From NCBI GenBank assembly GCA_036245525.1, contig BTPG01000003.1, forward strand, positions 215,318,449-215,382,448: a stretch of 64,000 nucleotides of DNA. Direction: 5' to 3'. The translations under genes were made by a program, and so were the position numbers. A model generated the notes under the pieces. That model did no database searches. It was not told the DNA's origin and worked only from the letters and a program-made list of their open reading frames with translations. This stretch comes from Semisulcospira habei (lineage: Eukaryota; Mollusca; Gastropoda; Semisulcospiridae). Of this stretch, positions 50,980 through 62,750 are shown one piece after another; within the stretch, counting starts at the first letter, position 1, and each line of letters starts with the position of its first letter.

Positions 50980-51744
50980 TCATTGTGCATGACTTCTATT
51001 TGTGGGTGCGGGTGTGGCGAGGGCCACGGTGGCACAGGAACGTAGCTGTGGGGAGAGTCGACGCTGTTTTTTCTGCGAGCTCTGACACTGGTGATCCGTT
51101 CGCGCCGATTGTGTTCAATGAGCGTGTAGGCTTTCCTGGTGGCGGCACGCCAGCCAGATCTGTCTTGTGCTTGAGCTTCAGGTTACTTTACCGGGAAGAC
51201 GCAGTACTTGAGGCTGTCTTGTATGCAGTCTTTGAAGCGTTTCTTTGGCCGTCCTTGCTTCCTGTGGCCTTTTGAGAGTGCACCATACAGGATTTGGCGT
51301 GTCATGCGAGAATCATCCATGCGTATGACATAACCTGTCCAGGGAAGTTGTGTCTTTAAGATCAAGGCTTCAACACTAACTAAGCCAGCATTGTCCAGGA
51401 CTTCCAGGTTTGTCACCCTGTATTGCCATTTGATGCCCATGAGTGAGCGCAGGGATCTCATGTGGAAACGTTCAAGCTGTTTGAGATGCTTTCTGTACAG
51501 CGTCCATGACTCACAGCCGTAGAGGAGGCTGGGAGGACTACTGCCTTGTAGACTTTAATCTTGGTGGAGAGATTGAAGTTGTTGTTATTCAACACACGAG
51601 TGCGCAAACGACCCTGGGCTTTGCTGGCTTTGCTGATGCGAGCTGCTATTTCCTTGTCGACATTACCGTCAGAAGGGATGATGCTCCCCAGGTACCTGAA
51701 TTGGTCGACATTCTTCAGCTCGGTGCCTTCGATATACACTTTGG

Positions 51745-51775
<31 letters not shown>

Positions 51776-51895
51776 GGGGGGTGGGGGTGGGGGGGCTCCT
51801 GTGCCTGGGGATGGTTGGTGCAGGACCTGAGACTGATGGTGAGGCCAAACATTCGAAAGGCTCCAAAGAACCTGTTGACGATGTTATGGAGGTCA
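50980..51895 (-). pseudogene. LINE-A family fragment, decayed and interrupted
   Basis: Reads FGLTISLR, then a G/GT-rich low-complexity insert (51743-51799), then IEGTELKNVDQFRYLGSII, VLNNNNFNLSTKIKVYKAVV, a frame change, LMGIKWQYRVTNLEVL, VSVEALILKTQL and GRPKKRFKDC. Order and motifs match LINE-A (compare SVHQFTYLGCIIT and APKKRYKDG at 9.8-10.3 kb). Endonuclease and most RT motifs are absent. Confidence 0.85.
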
Positions 51896-51905
51896 AACAC
51901 CGTAA

Positions 51906-51975
51906 CAAGAGAAATAAATCCAGATGAGCGCCCGCGACAGTGACTGCGGGGACTCATGAGGATTTATGTCTCTTG
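51906..51975. repeat. P2 hairpin, copy 6
   Basis: CAAGAGAAATAAATCC and the complement ATGAGGATTTATGTCTCTTG with a larger centre carrying CCCGCGACAGTGACTGCGGG. About 70 bp. Confidence 0.7.
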
Positions 51976-52330
51976 CAGATGGGCAGCGTTCTCTTCGCGC
52001 CAGTAGTTAAGGGGTTAATTTTTTTTATTGCATACAGTCGCCGATACTCTAACCAGTAAGCGGAGAATGCATGCGGTGACGTGGCTAAGCTTAAACTGTA
52101 GCCAGGCGGCGGGATGCACAAAGGGGTTACACAGCTAACAGAATTAATCGTTCGTTGTGTTGGTCAATGTCCTGTGCCAATGGCGACAACACTGAACACG
52201 AAACGTTACCGTCATTGCACCGACACGTCAAGATGATGACGACAAAATCCAGAGACTGGCGTCTGTTGCTCAGCCTGGTTATTAACCGCTTCACTGCCGA
52301 GAACAAAAATTCAAAACTGTCCGACTGCAA
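51976..52330. other. No gene recognised
   Basis: Sequence between two P2 hairpins; no domain, repeat family or RNA gene seen. Confidence 0.4.
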
Positions 52331-52395
52331 CAAGAGACATAAATCCTCATGAGCCCCTTGCGACTGCGGGGGCTCATGAGGATGTATGCCTCTTG
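52331..52395. repeat. P2 hairpin, copy 7 (near perfect)
   Basis: CAAGAGACATAAATCC..CTCATGAGCCCC pairs with GGGGGCTCATGAGGATGTAT..CTCTTG with few mismatches; the loop includes GCGACTGC as in copy 1. Confidence 0.85.
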
Positions 52396-52504
52396 CTGAG
52401 ACCAGTTAGTAGCCACGTTCTTCGGAAGGTGTTGGCTTTTGGTCGCTGAGTGAACCAAGGTTTCACAAACACACATGCACGTGCAGTGTACCCACAGTGG
52501 CAGG

Positions 52505-52643
52505 GAAGGGGTTAAGCCCGGATAACGTGCGAGTCTTCAGCTGCTTTCGGAAGATCCTGCAGCCCTCAGCCTCCCGGCGCCGGTCAGGCAAGGCAGTCCA
52601 TAGACGTGGAGCAGCGAGTGAATAAAGGACCTTGCTCTATACT
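52505..52643 (-). pseudogene. Short repeat-protein remnant beside the satellite
   Basis: On the minus strand reads SLAAPRLWTALPDRRREAEG and RIFRKQLKTRTL, a LINE-like C-terminal style (LWTALPD resembling WNSLP). It borders the first satellite monomer. Identity is tentative. Confidence 0.4.
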
Positions 52644-55600
52644 AGCAGGACGGGCGCAGTGTGATGGAGCGCGATGTAAACGAGATGCTGTGAAGCTGGG
52701 GATGAGTTCTTGTAGACATGACAGTTCCCTTCAGCTCAGTTTCGTCAACATCCCCAGTAGCAGGACGGGCGCATTGTGATGGAGCTCGATGTGAACGAGA
52801 TGCTGTGAAGCTGGGGATGAGTTCTTGTAGACATGACAGTTCCCTTCAGCTCAGTTCCGTCAACATCCCCAGTAGCAGGACGGGCGCACTGTGACGGAAC
52901 GCGATGTGAACGAGATGCTGTGAAGATGGGGATGAGTTCTTGTAGACATGACAGTTCCCTTCAGCTCAGTTCCGTCAACATCCCGAGTAGCAGGACGGGC
53001 GCATTGTGATGGAGCGCGATGTGAACGAGATGCTGTGAAGTTGGGGATGAGTTCTTGTAGACATGACAGTTCCCTACAGCTCAGTTCCGTCAACATCCCC
53101 AGTAGCAGGACGGGCGCACTGTGATGGAGCGCGATGTGAACGAGATGCTGTGAAGCTGGGGATGAGCTCTTGTAGACATGACAGTTCCCTTCAGCTCATT
53201 ACCGTCAACATCCCCAGTAGCAGGGCGAGCGCACTGTGACGGAGCGCGATGTGAACGAGATGCTGTGAAGATGGGGATGAGTTCTTGTAGACATGACAGT
53301 TCCCTTCAGCTCAGTTCCGTCAACATCCCCAGTAGCAGGACGGGCGCACTGTGACGGAGCGCGATGTCAACGAGATGCTGTGAAGATGGGGATGAGTTCT
53401 TGTAGACATGACAGTTCCCTTCAGCTCAGTTCCGTCAACATCCCGAGTAGCAGGACGGGCGCACTGTGATGGAGCGCGATGTGAACGAGATGCTGTGAAG
53501 CTGTGGATGAGTTGTTGTAGACATGACAGTTCCCTTCATCTCAGTTCCGTCAAAATCCCGAGTAGCAGGACGGGCGCACTGTGATGGAGCGAGATGTGAA
53601 CGAGATGCTGTGAAGCTGTGGATGAGTTCTTGTAGACATGACAGTTCCCTTCAGCTCAGTTCCGTCAACATCCCGAGTAGCAGGACGGGCGCACTGTGAT
53701 GGAGCGCGATGTGAACGAGATGCTGTGAAGCTGGGGATGAGTTCTTGTAGACATGACAGTTCCCTTCAGCTCAGTTCCGTCAACATCCCCAGTAGCAGGT
53801 CGGGCGCACAGTGATGGAGCGCGATGTGAACGAGATGCTGTGAAGCTGGGGAATGAGTTCTTGTAGACATGACAGTTCCCTTCAGCTCAGTTCCGTCAAC
53901 ATCCCCAGTAGCAGGACGGGCGCACTGTGACGGAGCGCGATGTGAACGAGATGCTGTGAAGATGGGGATGAGTTCTTGTAGACATGACAGTTCCCTTCAG
54001 CTCAGTTCCGTCAACATCCCCAGTAGCAGGACGGGCGCACTGTGACGGAGCGCGATGTGAACGAGATGCTGTGAAGATGGGGATGAGTTCTTGTAGACAT
54101 GACAGTTCCCTTCAGCTCAGTTCCGTCAACATCCCCAGTAGCAGGACGGGCGCACTGTGATGGAGCGCGATGTGAACGAGATGCTGTGAAGATGGGGATG
54201 AGTTCTTGTAGACATGACAGTTCGCTTCAGCTTAGTTCCGTCAATATCCCCAGTAGCATGACGGGCGCACTGTGATGGAGCGCGATGTGAACGAGATGCT
54301 GTGAAGCTGGGGATGAGTTCTTGTAGACATGACAGTTCCCTTCAGCTCAGTTCCGTCAACATCCCCAGTAGCAGTACGGGCGCACTGTGACGGAGCGCGA
54401 TGTGAACGAGATGCTGTCAAGCTGGGGATGAGTTCTTGTAGACATGACAGTTCCCTTCAGCTCAGTTCCGTCAACATCCCGAGTAGCAGGACGGGCGCAT
54501 TGTGATGGAGCGCGATGTGAACGAGATGCTGTGAAGTTGGGGATGAGTTCTTGTAGACATGACAGTTCCCTACAGCTCAGTTCCGTCAACATCCCCAGTA
54601 GCAGGACGGGCGCACTGTGATGGAGCGCGATGTGAACGAGATGCTGTGAAGCTGGGGATGAGCTCTTGTAGACATGACAGTTCCCTTCAGCTCATTACCG
54701 TCAACATCCCCAGTAGCAGGGCGGGCGCACTGTGACGGAGCGCGATGTGAACGAGATGCTGTGAAGCTGGGGATGAGTTCTTGTAGACATGACAGTTCCC
54801 TTCAGCTCAGTTCCGTCAACATTCCCAGTAGCAGGTCGGGCGCATAGTGATGCAGCGCGATGTGAACGAGATGCTGTGAAGCTGGGGATGAGTTCTTGTA
54901 GACATGACAGTTCCCTTCAGCTCAGTTCCGTCAACATCCCCAGTAGCAGGACGGGCGCACTGTGACGGAGCGCGATGTGAACGAGATGCTGTGAAGATGG
55001 GGATGAGTTCTTGTAGACATGACAGTTCCCTTCAGCTCAGTTCCGTCAACATCCCCAGTAGCAGGACGGGCGCACTGTGATGGAGCGCAATGTGAACGAG
55101 ATGCTGTGAAGCTGGGGATGAGTTCTTGTAGACATGACAGTTCGCTTCAGCTCAGCTCCGTCAACATCCCCAGTAGCAGGACGGGCGCACTGTGATGGAG
55201 CGCGATGTGAACGAGATGCTGTGAAGCTGGGGATGAGTTCTTGTAGACATGACAGTTCGCTTCAGCTCAGTTCCGTCAACATCCCCAGTAGCAGGACGGG
55301 CGCACTGTGACGGAACGCGATGTGAACGAGATGCTGTGAAGCTGGGGATGAGTTCTTGTAGACATGACAGTTCGCTTCAGCTCAGTTCCGTCAACATCCC
55401 CAGTAGCAGGACGGGCGCACTGTGACGGAACGCGATGTGAACGAGATGCTGTGAAGCTGGGGATGAGTTCTTGTAGACATGACAGTTCGCTTCAGCTCAG
55501 TTCCGTCAACATCCCCAGTAGCAGGACGGGCGCATTGTGATGGAGCGCGATGTGAACGAGATGCTGTGACGCTGGGGATGCGTTCTTGTAGACATGACAG

Positions 55601-57823
55601 TTCTCTTCAGCTCAGTTCCGTCAACATCCCCAGTAGCAGGACGGGCGCACTGTGACGGAACGCGATGTGAACGAGATGCTGTGAAGCTGGGGATGAGTTC
55701 TTGTAGACATGACAGTTCGCTTCAGCTCAGTTCCGTCAACATCCCCAGTAGCAGGACGGGCGCACTGTGACGGAACGCGATGTGAACGAGATGCTGTGAA
55801 GCTGGGGATGAGTTCTTGTAGACATGACAGTTCGCTTCAGCTCAGTTCCGTCAACATCCCCAGTAGCAGGACGGGCGCACTGTGATGGAGCGCGATGTGA
55901 ACGAGATGCTGTGAAGATGGGGATGAGTTCTTGTAGACATGACAGTTCGCTTCAGCTCAGTTCCGTCAACATCACCAGTAGCAGGACGGGCGCACTGTGA
56001 CGGAGCGCGATGTGAACGAGATGCTGTGAAGATGGGGATGAGTTCTTGGAGACATGACAGTTCCCTTCAGCTCAGTTCCGTCAACATCCCCAGTAGCAGG
56101 ACGGGCGCACTGTGATGGAGCGCAATGTGAACGAGATGCTGTGAAGCTGGGGATGAGTTCTTGTAGACATGACAGTTCGCTTCAGCTCAGCTCCGTCAAC
56201 ATCCCCAGTAGCAGGACGGGCGCACTGTGATGGAGCGCGATGTGAACGAGATGCTGTGAAGATGGGGATGAGTTCTTGTAGACATGACAGTTCCCTTCAG
56301 CTCAGTTCCGTCAACATCCCCAGTAGCAGGACGGGCGCACTGTGATGGAGCGCGATGTGAACGAGATGCTGTGAAGCTGGGGATGAGTTCTTGTAGACAT
56401 GACAGTTCGCTTCAGCTCAGTTCCGTCAACATCCCCAGTAGCAGGACGGGGGCACTGTGACGGAACGCAATGTGAACGAGATGCTGTGAAGCTGGGGATG
56501 AGTTCTTGTAGACATGACAGTTCGCTTCAGCTCAGTTCCGTCAACATCCCCAGTAGCAGGACGGGCGCACTGTGACGGAGCGCGATGTGAACGAGATGCT
56601 GTGAAGCTGGGGATGAGTTCTTGTAGACATGACAGTTCGCTTCAGCTCAGTTCCGTCAACATCCCCAGTAGCAGGACGGGCGCACTGTGACGGAACGCGA
56701 TGTGAACGAGATGCTGTGAAGCTGGGGATGAGTTCTTGTAGACATGACAGTTCGCTTCAGCTCAGTTCCGTCAACATCCCCAGTAGCAGGACGGGCGCAT
56801 TGTGATGGAGCGCGATGTGAACGAGATGCTGTGACGCTGGGGATGAGTTCTTGTAGACATGACAGTTCGCTTCAGCTCAGTTCCGTCAACATCACCAGTA
56901 GCAGGACGGGCGCACTGTGACGGAGCGCGATGTGAACGAGATGCTGTGAAGATGGGGATGAGTTCTTGTAGACATGACAGTTCCCTTCAGCTCAGTTCCG
57001 TCAACATCCCCAGTAGCAGGACGGGCGCACTGTGATGGAGCGCAATGTGAACGAGATGCTGTGAAGCTGGGGATGAGGTCTTGTAGACATGACAGTTCGC
57101 TTCAGCTCAGCTCCGTCAACATCCCCAGTAGCAGGACGGGCGCACTGTGATGGAGCGCGATGTGAACGAGATGCTGTGAAGCTGGGGATGAGTTCTTGTA
57201 GACATGACAGTTCGCTTCAGCTCAGTTCCGTCAACATCCCCAGTAGCAGGACGGGCGCACTGTGACGGAACGCGATGTGAACGAGATGCTGTGAAGCTGG
57301 GGATGAGTTCTTGTAGACATGACAGTTCGCTTCAGCTCAGTTCCGTCAACATCCCCAGTAGCAGGACGGGCGCACTGTGACGGAACGCGATGTGAACGAG
57401 ATGCTGTGAAGCTGGGGATGAGTTCTTGTAGACATGACAGTTCGCTTCAGCTCAGTTCCGTCAACATCCCCAGTAGCAGGACGGGCGCACTGTGACGGAA
57501 CGCGATGTGAACGAGATGCTGTGAAGCTGGGGATGAGTTCTTGTAGACATGACAGTTCCCTTCAGCTCAGTTCCGTCAACATCCCCAGTAGCAGGACGGG
57601 CGCATTGTGATGGAGCGCGATGTGAACGAGATGCTGTGACGCTGGGGATGAGTTCTTGTAGACATGACAGTTCGCTTCAGCTCAGTTCCGTCAACATCCC
57701 CAGTAGCAGGACGGGCGCACTGTGACGGAACGCGATGTGAACGAGATGCTGTGAAGCTGGGGATGAGTTCTTGTAGACATGACAGTTCGCTTCAGCTCAG
57801 CTCCGTTAACATCCCCTGTAGCA
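52644..57823. repeat. 115-bp satellite array, 45 copies
   Basis: Monomers start AGCAGGACGGGCGCACTGTG and repeat at exactly 115 bp; from 52650 to the last equivalent base at 57711 is 44 periods plus one inserted base (near 53850). Diagnostic variants (TTCCC/TTCGC, GTGATGG/GTGACGG, GGAGC/GGAAC, AAGATGG/AAGCTGG) are grouped; the TTCGC form is common only in the right half. Rare variants recur at whole-monomer distances (13, 11, 9, 8, 7 monomers), showing higher-order duplications. 115 is not a multiple of three, so frames through it are chance. Confidence 0.97.
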
Positions 57824-57861
57824 AAATGCCTTTGGGCCTAAGACGGCTGCAGCGGGTCCGG

Positions 57862-58421
57862 GCACAGCCGTGCATAGACACACACACAGCCGTGCATAGA
57901 CACACACACACAGCCGTGCATAGACACACACACAGCCGTGCATAGACACACACACAGCCGTGCATAGACACACACACAGCCGTGCATAGACACACACACA
58001 CAGCCGTGCATAGACACACACACAGCCGTGCATAGACACACACACAGCCGTGCATAGACACACACACAGCCGTGCATAGACACACACACAGCCGTGCATA
58101 GACACACACACAGCCGTGCATAGACACACACACACAGCCGTGCATAGACACACACACAGCCGTGCATAGACACACACACACAGCCGTGCATAGACACACA
58201 CACAGCCGTGCATAGACACACATACACACAGCCGTGCATAGACACACACACAGCCGTGTATAGACACACACACACACAGCCGTGCATAGACACACACACA
58301 GCCGTGCATAGACACACACACAGCCGTGCATAGACACACACACACACACACACACAGCCGTGCATAGACACACACACAGCCGTGCATAGACACACACACA
58401 GCCGTGCATAGACACACACAC
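57862..58421. repeat. 22-bp minisatellite CAGCCGTGCATAGA(CA)n, about 25 copies
   Basis: The unit CAGCCGTGCATAGACACACA plus CA varies between 22 and about 34 bp through CA number. The three long cysteine-rich minus frames over it are simply its three-frame translation. Confidence 0.97.
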
Positions 58422-58534
58422 AACTTACTGGGATGGGATCTATGCACTCGGAAAACACCGTAAGCGCTCCACCCCGACCCATCAGAAGTCTTCCCAGAGT
58501 TCATTCGATATTGTACCACTGTTGGCCTGGTTGA

Positions 58535-58682
58535 ATATGAATCTCTCAGTTGACTATGGATCTCTCTGTTGACTATAGATTTTTCAGTTGACTATGGATC
58601 TCTCAGTTGACTATGGATCGGTCACTTAACTATGGATCTCTCAGTTGACTATGGATCTCTCAGTTTACTATGGATCTCTCAT
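58535..58682. repeat. 20-bp tandem repeat, about 7 copies
   Basis: Units of GTTGACTATGGATCTCTCA with substitutions. Confidence 0.85.
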
Positions 58683-59165
58683 GTCCTTTCAAGTCTGCCC
58701 AACACCCGCTGCCTTCTTACATCTCTGCCCAAGAGGCGATTACCTGTGTGGTGCCCTTGGCTCTGTTTGTCTTTCTCACTAGGTCGGATCTGCCCATGCG
58801 AAGCTCTTGTGTGACCTTTGCCTTGCCACAAGGGTGATTGCTCGATCATTGCCCCGGACTCCAGCCCGTCCTTGGCAGCAGACCCACAAAGGTATTCTGA
58901 GTTGCGGTGCTTGTCTAGGCTTCCCATTCCGGCGTCCATTTTCCTTTTACAGCTGGAGTTTTGAGTCTGCGGGAATGATGATGTGACTGATTTGATCAGC
59001 GCAGCAATCCATTTGAGAGTGTGAGTCACCGCCCTAACCTCCATCGCTAAGCTTGAGGCCTTGGCTTTGTAGGCTGCACTGTCTTCGTATTTGGTTCTGC
59101 CTTTTCGTTTGACTGTCAAGCCCCAGTCTTACCAACTGTCGGTGACTAAACCGTCCGTGTATATT
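58683..59165 (-). pseudogene. LINE RNase H domain remnant
   Basis: The minus strand reads IYTDGLVTDSW, a stop (TAA), DWGLTVKRKGRTKYEDSAAY, ASSLAMEVRAVTHTLKWI. The first DG and the later ME acid residues fit the start and second catalytic position of RNase H. The rest (GHHTGNRLLGRDVRR) is a degraded C-terminal part. LINEs with RNase H form a group separate from the other LINEs here, which lack it. Confidence 0.6.
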
Positions 59166-60104
59166 ACATTATGCACTCACTCATTAAACGTTTCATTCTT
59201 TGACACATGCTAACTTGTATAACAAGCAAATTAAAATATTCATGAATTCGCTTGATATACTTTCTTTCCCAAAATACCTTGGGCGCCAAGAAGACTCGAT
59301 CTTGAGGATTTGTATTTTTGAAAACGGAAAGCGAAATATTTTCATACTGCAACATTAAACTCGTTGTGTGTAGCAGTCATGAAATACTTCTTAGTGTGTA
59401 CGGACGCCCAAAACGTATATCGTATGGACACACACGAACGGAGAACGGACGCCAGCGAGCGTGCCTGTCGCTGCACTGACTAGTGAAATTGACAAGATGT
59501 CAGCTGGCTATAAACAGCATGAATAAAAGAAATAAACAAACACACCTGCTGGAAATTATGTGTGATCCAGTTACAAGAAGAATTTACTCAGAAACATGCA
59601 CGGTTATACAAAGCACTGATGTCTCTATAGTCAGTCGTCTGCCATTCATGTCTTCTGTCTGAACACCCCAATCAGCCGCAAAATGCATGACGCGAGGCAC
59701 AGTTTTGCTTTGGACTGGGTACATAAGTTCTATTGAGCAACATTTTGATTTGTATAGTGCCGACAGATTTGTCGTAATCACAATCGACAGATGTGATTAA
59801 TTGACCTGAATTAAAATGTCCTCGTCTGACGACTCGGACGTTTCGATTCGGTCTCGTAATCACATCTGCCGGTTCTCGGCACTATATCAAGCAAAATGTG
59901 ACTCAGGGTGGCCTTTAGCGCATTGGGAAATGGCCGGTGTCTGGTCAGAATGCGCAGGAAATAATCCCAGGACCGGACGACTCTGTGTGTGGGGGGAACC
60001 TCGGACAGTTCTGCCTGCCCGGTCTGGCCACCGTCAATGAAAGTATCTAACAATGAAATCGTGACTATAATATACCTGCATATCGCTGGTGCCAATTTCA
60101 CTTA
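59166..60104. other. No gene recognised
   Basis: Mixed-composition sequence; small frames at 59811-60101 (minus) and 59816-60040 (plus) overlap each other and show no domain. Confidence 0.4.
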
Positions 60105-60166
60105 TGTCCGTGACACGAAGAGGGAAAGAGATGACCTTCGAGACCAAAAAGGACATCCTGTACCGG
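60105..60166 (+). pseudogene. Gypsy pol fragment in plus orientation
   Basis: Reads TRRGKEMTFETKKDILYR, nearly the same as TRKGKEITFETRKDILYR on the minus strand at about 62590-62650. It stops exactly where the LTR begins at 60167, so the LTR element apparently inserted into a second, oppositely oriented copy of its own family. Confidence 0.7.
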
Positions 60167-61064
60167 TGTTGCGTGGTTGAATCGTAGTCATAGTATGATA
60201 AACAAACCAGACGCACGCACGTAAGATTCTTTTTAAATAAACTTCATTCAGCTGCAACCCGTCACACGTGGATTAAGGATGTAGCCAATACTGGAGTAAC
60301 AGTTCCAACAATATTTTAATTCAGCGATGCGATCTCCACACAATGCACTTCCAAATACACAAATGCTGATACAAAGTCTCTTCTGCGAATGTCCACACTG
60401 GCAACACAAAGTTTCTCATCCAATGTACACCCTGTACGGGCCACGTAAATATGATAAACTGCGTGTCTCTACCACTGACAATGCAAGACAATGTACGAAC
60501 GTATATAGTATAGCCACTTTCCAGAATCATCTACAAAAATCATACAACGCAACCAATCAAAACGAAACACGTAACCGAAACTCATTAAAATAATCTTTCT
60601 AGAAAAGCTATAATAGGCTACAAAAATTCGGATGCTAACTTCAGCCCTAAATCCTAGTGTATAATAAAATCACATAAAAGTATGATAACCCTTGCATATC
60701 CGCTCTAGAAGATTCACGATTCTTCACAAAACAAAACAAAAAAGGCTGCTCAATTCACGCGCACAGAAAAACAAAATGTTGCAAACTGTTACGAACTCCC
60801 CGACGTCACACAACGATGTCACTAAACAGCGTGACCTTATCTAAGGTTCTAATCTACGCAAAACAAAGATCGACCGCTATTTTCCGTTCGAATTTTCTAG
60901 AAACTTCCGGTAAAAATTATGAACATCGCTCTACGCGCGAACAGAGAAAATCTTACTAAAAAGGTACGTGATTCGTAATCATGACAGCTCAAATAAATAT
61001 CGGATCGTTTCCTAAGATTAACACATGCATGCTGTCACAGGATAACACAACCACAATCGTAACA
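60167..61064 (-). mobile_element. 3' LTR of a Ty3/Gypsy-like element
   Basis: On the minus strand it begins TGTTACGATTGTGGTTGTGT and ends CGCAACA, with short inverse ends (TGTTACG against CGCAACA, one mismatch). It is 898 bp. A purine-rich tract (AAAGATGGGGGTAA) precedes it, as expected for the plus-strand primer. Collinear with the solo LTR at 8374-11023. The 5' LTR would lie beyond the window. Confidence 0.85.
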
Positions 61065-61479
61065 TTACCCCCATCTTTACAATGAAATTTCACAAACATT
61101 TCTACTCAAATCTCAAAATTACGGTTGTGGCTGTGTAAACCTACACAAAACCATACACAATAAGAATTTTACATCAAAATCAAATAAAAATAATTATCTC
61201 ACAGTTCCTTTAAACAGTCCTGAGCGAAGGCATGTCCCTTTAAAATGTCATTAAAACCAAAATGTTTATCTAAACTGTTCTGGACACAGAAATATTCATT
61301 CAAACTGCTTTGCGCAGGTAGTCCGCTCCAAACTTCTGTGAACCCTTGATATAACGAAAGTCAAAGTCAAAGTTCATTTCTGAAACAACACTAAATCACA
61401 AGTTACAGTTCACAATTCACACAGTTCAAGTATTACTGGTCCTGGGTCAAACAGGTTTTCGTCGTCTAGTCTTTCGTCA
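61065..61479 (-). other. Gypsy 3' untranslated or deleted region
   Basis: About 415 bp between the integrase stop and the LTR with no open frame of size. If the family has integrase before reverse transcriptase, this is where reverse transcriptase and RNase H were lost. Confidence 0.5.
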
Positions 61480-62574
61480 TCAGCAAGACGCACCGATGCC
61501 GCCATGTGTTTTGTCTTGACGACCTCTCTCAATATACTTTTTCAGCAGATTAGCATGGTAAGTCTTCACCTTATTGTTGACCTTGACTCTGTAGTCGTTG
61601 ATGCCAACCACCGTGTCGACAACGTATGGTCCCTTCCACTGCATCAGGAGTTTGTTGTTGTCGGTAGGAAGAAGAACCAACACTTGGTCACCTGGCTGGA
61701 ATCGTCGCGGTTTCGCCTTACGATCATAGTAATGCTTCCCCTTGTTGTGCGCCTTTGCCAGTTCTTCTCGAGACATCCTGATGGTATCTGCCAGCTTCTC
61801 TCTCAGGTCGAAGACGTACTGATAGCTGATCTTCACCTCAGGTGCGTCGATATCCTTGGTCCACAGATCCTTCAGGATGTGCATGGGCCCCCTTACAGTC
61901 CTACGGTACAGTAATTCAAAAACGGAAAACCCTGTCAAATCCTGAGGAACTTTACGGTATGCGAAGAGCAAGGCATTGATATATCTATGCCACAACCATG
62001 GCTGCTCAGCACACAGTTTCTTCAGCATAGCCTTCAATGTTCCGTTAAACTTTTCAACCAGCCCATTACACATGGGGTGATAAGGGGTGGTAGTAAGGTG
62101 TTGCATGCTCAATAGCCGGTTGACTTCCTCCATGCAATCGGAGACGAACTGAGCTCCTAGGTCACTCAGGATCTCCTCAGGAATCCCTAAACGGCTGAAC
62201 ATGTCGACGAGCGCCTCTGCCACTGTTGGAGTATCGATCTTCTTCAATGGTATGGCTTCAGGATAACGTGTAGCATAGTCCACCAGGGTCAAAATGTAGC
62301 GATGACCATCTTCACTTGTGAGGGATATTGGCCCCACCAGGTCCACAGCTACCCGCTTTAAAGACATATCGATCAGTGGCGTTTTCTCTATAGGAACTTT
62401 GGGCACCCTTCCTTTGGAGATTGTCTCCTGGCATCTGTCGCACGACCTGCAGAATCGGGTGACGTCGCCTCCCATATCAGGCCAGTAGAAAACTGCTCGG
62501 ATCCTATCGAGGGTCTTATTGATTCCCAAATGACCTCGCAATATGGAATCATGGGCCAATTTCATCACCTGCAT
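61480..62574 (-). CDS. Gypsy integrase
   Basis: 364 codons. Zinc-binding HHCC region: HDSILRGHLG then CRSCDRCQ. Catalytic core: VAVDLVGPI (Asp), ILSDLGAQFVS (Asp), NGLVEKFNGTLK (Glu); DDE intact, although the usual Gln after SD is Leu. C-terminal part: KHYYDRKAKPRRFQPGDQVLVLLP and MQWKGPYVV (GPY/F-type module) then TYHANLLKKYIERG. Integrase inserts the cDNA copy into the genome. The upstream polyprotein frame joins with a shift near 62565, so it is probably not translated normally. Confidence 0.93.
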   Translation of the reverse strand: MQVMKLAHDSILRGHLGINKTLDRIRAVFYWPDMGGDVTRFCRSCDRCQETISKGRVPKVPIEKTPLIDMSLKRVAVDLVGPISLTSEDGHRYILTLVDYATRYPEAIPLKKIDTPTVAEALVDMFSRLGIPEEILSDLGAQFVSDCMEEVNRLLSMQHLTTTPYHPMCNGLVEKFNGTLKAMLKKLCAEQPWLWHRYINALLFAYRKVPQDLTGFSVFELLYRRTVRGPMHILKDLWTKDIDAPEVKISYQYVFDLREKLADTIRMSREELAKAHNKGKHYYDRKAKPRRFQPGDQVLVLLPTDNNKLLMQWKGPYVVDTVVGINDYRVKVNNKVKTYHANLLKKYIERGRQDKTHGGIGASC

Positions 62575-62750
62575 TGTCGAATATCCGGTACAGGATATCT
62601 TTTCTGGTCTCGAAGGTTATTTCCTTTCCCTTTCGCGTTACAGGCTCGGTCTGACCTCGGAACTTGTCAAGTGTGGGGTCTATTCTCTGTAGCTTCACCA
62701 ACCTGTCCTTAGTCACCACGGCTGCTTCCGTGTTGTCCGTCACTTTTAGA
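62549..62750 (-). pseudogene. Gypsy protease-integrase linker
   Basis: Reads TEAAVVTKDRLVKLQR, DPTLDKFRG, KGKEITFETRKDILYR, the spacer normally just N-terminal to the integrase zinc region. It ends in the frame that conflicts with the integrase frame at about 62565, which suggests a small deletion. Confidence 0.75.

Noticed and set aside
52860..54592. Two 78-codon near-identical minus frames
   Set aside because: Both are the same stretch of the 115-bp satellite duplicated 13 monomers apart, with period not divisible by three.
52644..57823. Centromeric satellite
   Set aside because: Monomer length and array are compatible, but 5 kb flanked by ordinary repeats gives no evidence of centromere function and no CENP-B-like box was seen.
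57792..58519. Three overlapping cysteine-rich minus frames of more than 200 codons
   Set aside because: They are the three-frame translation of a 22-bp CA-rich minisatellite; all frames stay open because the unit lacks stops.
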